5,232 nt of DNA from Limnohabitans sp. (lineage in GTDB: Bacteria > Pseudomonadota > Gammaproteobacteria > Burkholderiales > Burkholderiaceae_C). Both the position numbers and the translations under genes were made by a program. The notes beneath the pieces are model-generated. The model was given only the letters and a program-made list of their open reading frames with translations, had not been told where the DNA came from and searched no databases. Where the stretch lies: NCBI GenBank assembly GCA_018883305.1, contig VEQI01000252.1, forward strand, positions 1 through 5,232, written 5' to 3'. Positions within the stretch are counted from its first letter, which is position 1. Every line of letters begins with the position of its first letter. Positions 1 through 5,232 of this stretch are shown one piece after another.

Positions 1-1
1 C

Positions 2-505
2 CGCTGGAACACCTTGCTGACCGCCCTGCAGCAGTTCAAGGACGACTACGCCAAGAACCAGCCCATGTGGCGTATCTTGCCCGAGTTCTGCGCCAAGCAT
101 CCGCGCTATGAGCGCATGGGCTTGCGTGACCTGTGCCAGCTCATTCACGAGATGTATGCCAAGTACGACATCGCGCGTCTGACCACGGAAATTTATCTGA
201 GCGATCTGACGCCGGCCATGAAGCCCAGCGACGCCTTTGCCCAGATTGCACAGCGCAACACCGAGCGTGTACCCATCGATGAACTGGAAGGCCGCATCAC
301 CACCAGCCTGGTCACGCCTTATCCGCCAGGCATCCCGCTGCTGATTCCGGGCGAGGTGTTCAACCGCAAGATTGTGGAGTACTTGCGTTTTTCACGTGAG
401 TTCAATACCCAGTGCCCGGGCTTTGAGACCGACATCCATGGCCTGGTGTCGCACGTGGATGAACAAGGCAAAACCCACTTGTTTGCAGATTGCGTCAAAC
501 GCTGA
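2..505 (+). CDS. Orn/Lys/Arg decarboxylase, C-terminal fragment (5' end outside window)
   Basis: This is the last 167 codons of a PLP-dependent basic amino acid decarboxylase of the fold-type I Orn/Lys/Arg family. These cytoplasmic enzymes remove CO2 from ornithine, lysine or arginine to give putrescine, cadaverine or agmatine. The reading frame is open to the left edge with no convincing start, so the gene begins upstream. The C-terminal domain is recognised by TPYPPGIPLLIPGE (bases 314-355) and by CPGFETDIHG (bases 413-442), both hallmarks of the inducible and biosynthetic family members. The PLP-binding lysine and the catalytic core are not in the window, so the substrate cannot be read from what is visible. 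The TGA stop at 503-505 is followed by a 69-base gap to the convergent fabI. The family call is firm; the specificity is open. Confidence 0.9.
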   Translation, partial: RWNTLLTALQQFKDDYAKNQPMWRILPEFCAKHPRYERMGLRDLCQLIHEMYAKYDIARLTTEIYLSDLTPAMKPSDAFAQIAQRNTERVPIDELEGRITTSLVTPYPPGIPLLIPGEVFNRKIVEYLRFSREFNTQCPGFETDIHGLVSHVDEQGKTHLFADCVKR

Positions 506-520
506 TCGGTCGGGCTTTGA

Positions 521-551
521 CAAGAAAAAGGGCCGGGGATGACCGGCCCTT
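521..551 (-). terminator. Rho-independent terminator of fabI, possibly bidirectional
   Basis: A perfect 9-bp stem is formed by AAGGGCCGG (528-536) and CCGGCCCTT (543-551) around a 6-base loop. Read on the minus strand, the stem is followed by TTTCTT, and the last two stem bases add to the T-run, giving a classical intrinsic terminator 23 bases after the fabI stop. On the plus strand the stem is preceded by an A-run and followed only by TTGTC, so it is a weaker terminator for the incoming decarboxylase gene. On that strand GACAA (519-523) can also pair with TTGTC (550-554) as an alternative lower stem. Confidence 0.85.
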
Positions 552-574
552 GTCACGTCAGCGGTGAACGATGT

Positions 575-1384
575 TCAGGCCGCCGGCTCGTCAATGCCAC
601 CCACCACCTGACTGAAACCACCATCCACATACGTGATTTCTGCGGTCACGCCGGCGGCCAGATCACTCATCAGGAAGGCAGCGACGTTGCCCACATCCTC
701 GATGGTGACGTTACGACGAATAGGGGAGGCTTGGGCCACCACGCTGAGGATCTTGCCAAAGCCCTTGATGCCGCTGGCCGCCAGGGTCTTGATGGGGCCA
801 GCGCTGATGCCATTGGCACGCAACCCACGGCCTTGACGCCCCACGGACTCGGCCAGGTAACGAACCGAAGCTTCCAGCGAGGCCTTGGCCAGACCCATGG
901 TGTTGTAGTTGGGCACGGTGCGAATGGCGCCCAGATAGGTGAGGGTCAGCAGTGCCGAGTTGTCATTGAGGTAGGGCAGGGCTGCCTTGGCCATGGCCGG
1001 AAAACTGTAGGCGCTGATGTCATGGGCCACTTTGAAGCCCTCACGGCTGAGGCCTTCCAGAAAATCACCGGCGATGGCCTCGCGCGGGGCATAACCAATG
1101 CTGTGCACGAAGCCGTCAAACCGGGGCCAGTGTTGGGACAGGTCGGCAAACAGTTTGTCGATCTGGGCGTCATCGCCCACGTCGCAGTCAAACACCAGGG
1201 TGGAGTTGAAATCGGCCGCAAACTCCTGAATACGATCCTTGAAGCGCTCACCCACGTAGCTGAAGGCCAATTCGGCGCCTTGGTCGTGGCAGGCCTTGGC
1301 AATGCCGTAGGCAATCGAACGGTTGGAAAGCACCCCCGTGATCAGAAGTTTTTTTCCACTCAAGAAACCTGTTTTTGTGGCCAT
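575..1384 (-). CDS. fabI: Enoyl-[acyl-carrier-protein] reductase (NADH) FabI
   Basis: FabI reduces the trans-2 double bond of enoyl-ACP with NADH, the last step of each elongation cycle of type II fatty-acid synthesis in the cytoplasm. The 269-residue protein is a little longer than E. coli FabI (262), with four extra residues at the N-terminus. The Rossmann start is GFLSGKKLLITG (6-17) followed by SIAYGIA (23-29). The active site has Tyr150, Tyr160 and Lys167 in YNTMGLAK, matching E. coli Tyr146, Tyr156 and Lys163. Other family motifs are HSIGYAP (94-100), ISAGPIKTLAASGIK (193-207) and TIEDVGN (227-233). Gly97 aligns with E. coli Gly93, the residue altered in diazaborine- and triclosan-resistant mutants, and is unchanged. 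The cofactor loop reads YVGERFK rather than the E. coli YQND, as I recall for Burkholderia-type enzymes. The ATG is supported by GGAG seven bases upstream. The gene is a single unit, divergent from yejA and convergent with the decarboxylase. Confidence 0.97.
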   Translation of the reverse strand: MATKTGFLSGKKLLITGVLSNRSIAYGIAKACHDQGAELAFSYVGERFKDRIQEFAADFNSTLVFDCDVGDDAQIDKLFADLSQHWPRFDGFVHSIGYAPREAIAGDFLEGLSREGFKVAHDISAYSFPAMAKAALPYLNDNSALLTLTYLGAIRTVPNYNTMGLAKASLEASVRYLAESVGRQGRGLRANGISAGPIKTLAASGIKGFGKILSVVAQASPIRRNVTIEDVGNVAAFLMSDLAAGVTAEITYVDGGFSQVVGGIDEPAA

Positions 1385-1432
1385 GCCAACGCTCCAGCTG
1401 AAAAATCTTGCAGAATTGTCGCATGCGTTGGC
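1385..1432. repeat. 8-bp inverted repeat in the fabI-yejA divergent spacer
   Basis: GCCAACGC (1385-1392) and GCGTTGGC (1425-1432) are perfect reverse complements whose centres are 40 bp apart, about four helical turns. One arm abuts the fabI start codon; the other shares a base with the yejA ATG. Two short palindromes lie between or across the arms: CAGCTG (1395-1400) and CGCATGCG (1420-1427), the latter spanning the yejA start. The symmetry is directly visible. A role as operator or mRNA hairpin is only inference, and an 8-bp match over this distance can arise by chance. Confidence 0.4.
1392..1395 (-). promoter_or_regulatory. Shine-Dalgarno site of fabI
   Basis: On the minus strand GGAG lies seven bases before the fabI ATG (start codon 1384-1382). 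This spacing is good and fixes the fabI start. The last G of the site is also the first base of the inverted-repeat arm next to the start codon. Confidence 0.7.
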
Positions 1433-3216
1433 TTGCGTTACTGTGGTTGGGGTGGATGGCGGTGTCCGCGTGGGCGGGGCATGCCTATTCGCAATTCGGT
1501 GACATCAAGTACCCGCCTGGTTTCACGCACTTCGCTTACGTACAGCCACAAGCACCCAAAGGCGGGCGGATTCGTTTCCCCATGTTGGGTGGCGGCTTTG
1601 ACAAACTCAATCCCTTCACGTTGAAGGGGGTGGAGCCCCCCGGCCTGGAGGGCTTGCTCTTTGACACCCTGCTCAGCCGCAGTCTGGACGAGCCCGCCAC
1701 GGCGTATGGCTTGCTGGCACGTGATGTCACGGTGGCGGCCGACGGCCGTTCCGCCGAATTTGAACTGCACCCCGATGCCCGTTTTCATAACGGCGATCCG
1801 GTGCTGGCACTGGATGTGAAGCACTCCTTTGACAAACTCAGTGGCAAGGAGTCCGCGCCCCAGTACCGCATGTATTTCTCGGGCATTGCCGGCGTGACGA
1901 TCCTGGGCGATCGCAAGCTGCGCTTTGATTTCCGCGATGTCAATCGTGAGTTGCCATTGATCGCTGGCAGTTTGCCGGTGTTCAGTCATCGTTGGGGAAA
2001 CGGCAAGCCACTGGATCAGTTGATCACTGAAGTTCCCATTGGCAGCGGTCCCTATCGACTGGATGATTTTCACCTGGGTAAGGACATCCGCTTCAAGCGC
2101 GATCCCCACTACTGGGGGCGTGAGCTGCCGGTCAATCGCGGGTTCTATAACTTTGATCAGATCAGCTTTGATGCCTACAAAGACCCGGTGGCCGCTTTTG
2201 AGGCCTTCAAGGCGGGAGAATTTGATTTCATCCAGGTCTACATCGCCAAGGACTGGGCGCGTCAATACAAGGGCGGCAAGTTCAACACTGGGGAACTCAT
2301 CAAGCGCGAGTGGCAACACGCCAACCCCGTGGGATTCCAAGGCTTTCTGTTCAACACGCGTCTGCCCAAATTTGCCGATGCCCGTGTGCGTCGAGCGGTG
2401 GGGCTGGCCCTGGACTACGAGTGGATGAATCGACAGATTTTCTACCAGTCGTATACCCGTGTTCGTGGTTATTTCACCAACAGTCCTTTTGAGGCACAGG
2501 GCTTGCCGACACCCGATGAGATGGCCCTGCTACGATCGATCAAGCCCGCCGTGCCTGAGGCGATTCTCACCACCGAAGTCCCCACGCCGCCCGTGACGCT
2601 TCCTCCCAGCTCGCTGCGTGGCAACCTGCGACTGGCGCGTGAATTGCTGGCCCAGGCTGGATGGCAATACCGCGATGGCGCCTTGCGCAATGCGCAAGGA
2701 GAGGCCTTCACCATCGAGTTTCTGGACAGTGCCGGCAGCATGGGGCGGGTGGTGGCCCCCTATACACAGACCTTGGCCAAACTGGGCATCCAGGCCAGTT
2801 ATCGCGTGGTGGATCCGTCCATCTATGAAAAACGCATCAAGGACTTCAGCTTCGAGATGATCAGCTCACGCACCTTGGGTCAGCTCACGCCTGGCTCAGA
2901 GTTGCGACGTTATGAATCTCGATATGCCATGGTGCCTGGTTCCTCCAATCTCACCGGTGTGGCAGATCCGGTGGTGGATGCCTTGGTGGCTCAGGTCATG
3001 CAGGCCCGTGATCGTCCTGCTTTGACCGTGGCGGTGCGGGCCCTGGACAGAGTGCTGAGACATGGGTTTTACGATGTGCCACACTGGTATTCGCCCGTGC
3101 ATCGGGTGGCTTACCACGCGGGCCTGTTTGAACAACCTCAGCAGACACCCCTGTATTACCAGCCCGAACCGTGGGCGATGTCCACTTGGTGGTCTCGTGC
3201 CACCACAACCCCCTGA
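1423..3216 (+). CDS. yejA: Periplasmic peptide-class ABC transporter substrate-binding protein, YejA-like (SBP family 5)
   Basis: This is the solute-receptor of a peptide-type ABC importer. It captures its ligand in the periplasm and hands it to YejB-YejE. From the ATG the protein is 597 residues, close to E. coli YejA (about 604). It begins with a Sec-type signal peptide: one Arg, a hydrophobic stretch, then an AWA site with likely cleavage after Ala18. There is no lipobox Cys, so the mature protein should be soluble. Family-5 motifs in order are QPQAPKGG (42-49), ARFHNGDPV (119-127), GSGPYRL (207-213), LPVNRGFYNFD (235-245), ARVRRAVGLALDYEWMN (320-336) and ALDRVLRHGFYDVPHWY (540-556). LPVNRG..NFD, LDYEWMN and the C-terminal TWW point to YejA rather than OppA or DppA. 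An in-frame TGA at 1399-1401 limits the start to this ATG or a TTG at 1408 (602 residues); neither has a clear Shine-Dalgarno site. yejB follows after 11 bases. The ligand cannot be read from the sequence. Confidence 0.92.
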   Translation: MRWLALLWLGWMAVSAWAGHAYSQFGDIKYPPGFTHFAYVQPQAPKGGRIRFPMLGGGFDKLNPFTLKGVEPPGLEGLLFDTLLSRSLDEPATAYGLLARDVTVAADGRSAEFELHPDARFHNGDPVLALDVKHSFDKLSGKESAPQYRMYFSGIAGVTILGDRKLRFDFRDVNRELPLIAGSLPVFSHRWGNGKPLDQLITEVPIGSGPYRLDDFHLGKDIRFKRDPHYWGRELPVNRGFYNFDQISFDAYKDPVAAFEAFKAGEFDFIQVYIAKDWARQYKGGKFNTGELIKREWQHANPVGFQGFLFNTRLPKFADARVRRAVGLALDYEWMNRQIFYQSYTRVRGYFTNSPFEAQGLPTPDEMALLRSIKPAVPEAILTTEVPTPPVTLPPSSLRGNLRLARELLAQAGWQYRDGALRNAQGEAFTIEFLDSAGSMGRVVAPYTQTLAKLGIQASYRVVDPSIYEKRIKDFSFEMISSRTLGQLTPGSELRRYESRYAMVPGSSNLTGVADPVVDALVAQVMQARDRPALTVAVRALDRVLRHGFYDVPHWYSPVHRVAYHAGLFEQPQQTPLYYQPEPWAMSTWWSRATTTP

Positions 3217-3227
3217 CGGTGTCCGCC

Positions 3228-4259
3228 ATGTTCGCCTACATTCTTAAACGCTTGCTGCTGATGGTGCCCACTCTGCTGGGGGTGTTGTTGATGACGTTTG
3301 TCATCATCCAGTTTGTGCCCGGTGGGCCGGTTGAACAAATGGTCGCCAGGCTGGAAGGACGTGACGCCGGTGGTGAGGTGGTACAGCAAAGCAGCAACTA
3401 CCGAGGTCGGCAGGGGGTGGATCCGGCACGACTGGCCGAGATCCAGGCCCTCTACGGCTTTGACAAGCCGGCCCCGGAACGCTTCTGGCAAATGCTCAAG
3501 CAATTTGCCACCTTCGACTTGGGGCGCAGTTTTTACTACACCAAGGATGTGTGGCAACTCATCCAGGAGAAACTGCCGGTCTCCATCAGCCTGGGCTTGT
3601 GGACATTTTTTCTGAGTTATCTCATTTCCGTCCCGTTGGGCATAGCCAAGGCCGTGCGTGCCGGTTCCCGGTTTGACACGGTCACCAGCCTGCTGGTGCT
3701 GGTGGGTTATGCCATTCCTGGCTTTGTGCTGGGGGTGGCCCTGCTGGTGGTCTTTGGAGGACAGTTGCAATGGTTCCCTTTGCGCGGGCTCACGTCCCCC
3801 CATTGGGCCCAGTTGGGCTGGGGCGCACGCATCACGGATTACCTTTGGCACATTGCCTTGCCTGTCACGGCCAGTGTGCTGGGGGCTTTTGCGGTGATCA
3901 CCATGCTCACCAAGAATGCTTTTCTGGAAGAGATTCGCAAGCAATATGTGCTGACCGCCCGTGCCAAGGGCTTGTCGGAGCGCACCGTGCTATGGAAGCA
4001 TGTGCTTCGCAATGCCATGATCCCGCTGGTCACGGGCTTTCCAGCGGCGTTCATTGGCGCGTTCTTCACCGGCTCCTTGTTGATCGAGACGCTGTTTTCA
4101 CTCGATGGTCTGGGCCTGCTGAGTTATGAAAGCGTCATGAAGCGCGATTACCCGGTGGTGCTGGGCAGTTTGTATTTGTTCACGCTGATTGGCCTGGTCA
4201 CCAAGCTCATCAGCGACCTGTGTTACGTGTGGGTGGATCCGCGTGTCAAATTCGATTGA
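3228..4259 (+). CDS. yejB: Peptide-class ABC transporter permease YejB
   Basis: YejB is one of the two inner-membrane subunits that form the channel of the Yej importer. The 343-residue protein has the DppB/OppB-type layout: an N-terminal helix (about 10-30) ending in FVPGGPVEQ, a periplasmic segment containing NYRGRQGVDP and YGFDKP, then five helices near 117-140, 152-176, 208-227, 265-288 and 312-333. The cytoplasmic EAA loop, which docks the ATPase, is RKQYVLTARAKGLSE (237-251) followed by WKHVLRNAMIPL. FPLRGL and ITDYLWHIALPV are shared with E. coli YejB (364 residues). The difference in length lies mainly in a shorter periplasmic segment after the first helix. ATG 3228 is chosen because family members begin right at the Tyr-Ile-x-(Lys/Arg)-Arg stretch; an in-frame GTG at 3219 would add three residues. 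No strong Shine-Dalgarno site is visible, and the stop of yejA is only 11 bases upstream, so translation is probably coupled. Confidence 0.95.
   Translation: MFAYILKRLLLMVPTLLGVLLMTFVIIQFVPGGPVEQMVARLEGRDAGGEVVQQSSNYRGRQGVDPARLAEIQALYGFDKPAPERFWQMLKQFATFDLGRSFYYTKDVWQLIQEKLPVSISLGLWTFFLSYLISVPLGIAKAVRAGSRFDTVTSLLVLVGYAIPGFVLGVALLVVFGGQLQWFPLRGLTSPHWAQLGWGARITDYLWHIALPVTASVLGAFAVITMLTKNAFLEEIRKQYVLTARAKGLSERTVLWKHVLRNAMIPLVTGFPAAFIGAFFTGSLLIETLFSLDGLGLLSYESVMKRDYPVVLGSLYLFTLIGLVTKLISDLCYVWVDPRVKFD
4232..4237 (+). promoter_or_regulatory. Shine-Dalgarno-like site for the GTG start of yejE
   Basis: GGTGGA lies five bases before GTG 4243, inside the last codons of yejB. It is an imperfect but plausible ribosome binding site and is the main sequence support for starting yejE there. 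The same bases also encode YejB residues, so the match may be incidental. Confidence 0.45.
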
Positions 4260-5232
4260 CCTTACTCACAACCGCAACAGCCCGGCTGCGCAGGCCAGTG
4301 AGCCATCGCGCTCGCCAGCACGCCGGGCCTGGCAGCGTTTTCGTCGTCACCGTCTGGGGTTTGCCAGCCTGATCTTGTTTGGCGTGTTGTTTTTCATCAG
4401 TTTGTTGGCCGAAGTGGTATCCAACGACAAACCCCTGGTGGCTCGGTATGACGGGCGCTGGCTGTTTCCCATTGTCCACAACGTTGCGGAAACAGCGCTG
4501 GGCGGCGACTTTGACAGTCCGACCGATTATCTGGACCCGTTCATCCAGGCGCAGCTGGCCAAACCCGGCAACTGGGCCTTGTACCCGATCAATCACTATC
4601 ACCACAGCACCATCAACTACTTCGCACCTTCTCCCAATCCGTCCGAACCCTCGCGCCATAACTGGTTGGGGACCGATGACCGGGGGCGCGATGTGGTGGC
4701 GCGCTTGCTGTACGGGTTTCGTGTGTCTGTTCTGTTTGCCCTGGCATTGACGCTGGTGGGCACGGTTTTGGGCGTGGTCACAGGTGCACTGCAAGGATTT
4801 TTTGGCGGGCGTACCGACTTGGCGTTCCAACGCTTCATTGAAATCTGGAGCTCCATGCCGGAGCTGTATCTGCTCATCATCCTGTCGGCGGTGTTCGATC
4901 CCAGTGTGACGATGCTGCTGGTGTTGCTCAGCCTCTTTGGCTGGATGGGGTTGTCCGATTACGTGCGTGCCGAATTTCTACGCAACCGGCAACTGGACTA
5001 CGTGCGCGCTGCGCGTTCCCTGGGCTTGAGCAACTGGCAGATCATCTGGCGTCATGTGCTGCCCAACAGCCTCACGCCCGTGGTGACGTTTCTGCCTTTC
5101 CGTATGAGTGCCGCCATTTTGGCGCTCACCAGCCTGGACTTCCTGGGGCTGGGCGTACCGCCTGGCACGCCCAGCCTGGGCGAGATGCTGTCACAAGGCA
5201 AAAACAACATCGATGCCTGGTGGATCTCACTC
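4243..5232 (+). CDS. yejE: Peptide-class ABC transporter permease YejE, 3' end beyond window
   Basis: YejE is the second channel subunit of the Yej importer, of the DppC/OppC class. The window holds 330 codons without a stop. E. coli YejE has 341 residues, and by alignment about 30 more, including the last helix, are missing here. After a polar Ser/Pro/Arg-rich N-terminus (1-37) comes helix 1 (about 39-58), then a long periplasmic loop with NDKPLVARYDGRW (61-73) as in E. coli YejE. NWLGTDDRGRDV (140-151) is the DppC-family signature before the next helices. The ATPase-docking EAA loop is DYVRAARSLGLSN (252-264) with WRHVLPNS (269-276). LTSLDFLGLG (295-304) and GTPSLGEMLSQGKNN (308-322) are also family-typical. 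GTG 4243 is chosen because the frame has no ATG until base 4855, deep in the gene; it overlaps the end of yejB by 17 bases and gives MSNS, resembling the MSR of E. coli YejE. Confidence 0.93.
   Translation, partial: MSNSIDLTHNRNSPAAQASEPSRSPARRAWQRFRRHRLGFASLILFGVLFFISLLAEVVSNDKPLVARYDGRWLFPIVHNVAETALGGDFDSPTDYLDPFIQAQLAKPGNWALYPINHYHHSTINYFAPSPNPSEPSRHNWLGTDDRGRDVVARLLYGFRVSVLFALALTLVGTVLGVVTGALQGFFGGRTDLAFQRFIEIWSSMPELYLLIILSAVFDPSVTMLLVLLSLFGWMGLSDYVRAEFLRNRQLDYVRAARSLGLSNWQIIWRHVLPNSLTPVVTFLPFRMSAAILALTSLDFLGLGVPPGTPSLGEMLSQGKNNIDAWWISL

Noticed and set aside
1323..1406. Possible sigma-70 promoter elements for yejA (TTGGAA at 1323, TTGTGG at 1375, AAAAAT at 1401)
   Set aside because: No pair has both good matches and a 16-18 base spacing, so I do not call a promoter.
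1388..1500. Possible promoter for fabI on the minus strand inside the 5' end of yejA
   Set aside because: TTGCGA-like and GACAAT-like hexamers occur but do not combine at a proper spacing; the promoter remains unlocated.
539..1624. Long plus-strand open frame antisense to fabI and running into yejA (361 codons)
   Set aside because: It mirrors fabI codon structure, its translation is a Gly/His-rich sequence with no recognisable family, and its last part runs out of frame through yejA. fabI on the other strand is unmistakable.
1438..2340. Minus-strand open frame of 300 codons opposite yejA
   Set aside because: It is a shadow of a G+C-rich gene. The plus-strand product is a clear family-5 binding protein and the antisense product matches nothing I recognise.
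3171..3227. Upstream ATG giving YejB 19 extra residues
   Set aside because: The added segment is out-of-frame translation of the end of yejA and does not look like any YejB N-terminus; ATG 3228 begins right at the conserved first helix.
3156..3944. Minus-strand open frame of 262 codons opposite yejB
   Set aside because: The Gln/His-rich low-complexity translation is typical of the antisense of a membrane-protein gene; yejB on the plus strand explains the region.

Overview
The window reads as ordinary chromosomal DNA of a beta-proteobacterium, most likely Burkholderiales and possibly a Comamonadaceae-like lineage. The main support is the enoyl-ACP reductase: its nucleotide-binding region and C-terminal half resemble Burkholderia-type FabI more than the E. 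coli enzyme. The DNA is also fairly G+C-rich by eye, and coding is dense with very short spacers. The taxonomic call is inference from remembered family sequences, not from a search.

Layout, left to right. (1) Bases 2-505 (+) hold the 3' end of an Orn/Lys/Arg decarboxylase gene; the PLP-binding part lies upstream of the window. (2) Bases 506-574 separate this gene from the convergent fabI and contain a strong hairpin terminator oriented for fabI. (3) Bases 575-1384 (-) are a complete fabI, the NADH-type enoyl-ACP reductase of fatty-acid synthesis, with its catalytic Tyr and Lys present. (4) Bases 1385-1422 are a very short divergent spacer with a Shine-Dalgarno site for fabI and an 8-bp inverted repeat whose arms lie at the two start codons. 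(5) Bases 1423-5232 (+) hold three genes of a peptide-class ABC importer of the Yej type: yejA (periplasmic binding protein), yejB (permease) and yejE (permease, cut by the window end).

The Yej genes are packed as one operon. There are 11 bases between yejA and yejB, and yejE starts at a GTG inside the end of yejB. YejA would capture a peptide-like solute in the periplasm and deliver it to the YejB-YejE membrane channel. The ATPase (YejF in E. coli) is not in the window and is expected just downstream. E. coli YejABEF is known for microcin C uptake, but nothing here shows that microcin C is the substrate.

Every stretch over 300 bases is covered by a gene. I see no mobile element, CRISPR array, RNA gene, prophage fragment or clearly new system. 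The most curious points are the inverted repeat in the fabI-yejA spacer, the unknown importer substrate and the coupled GTG start of yejE.
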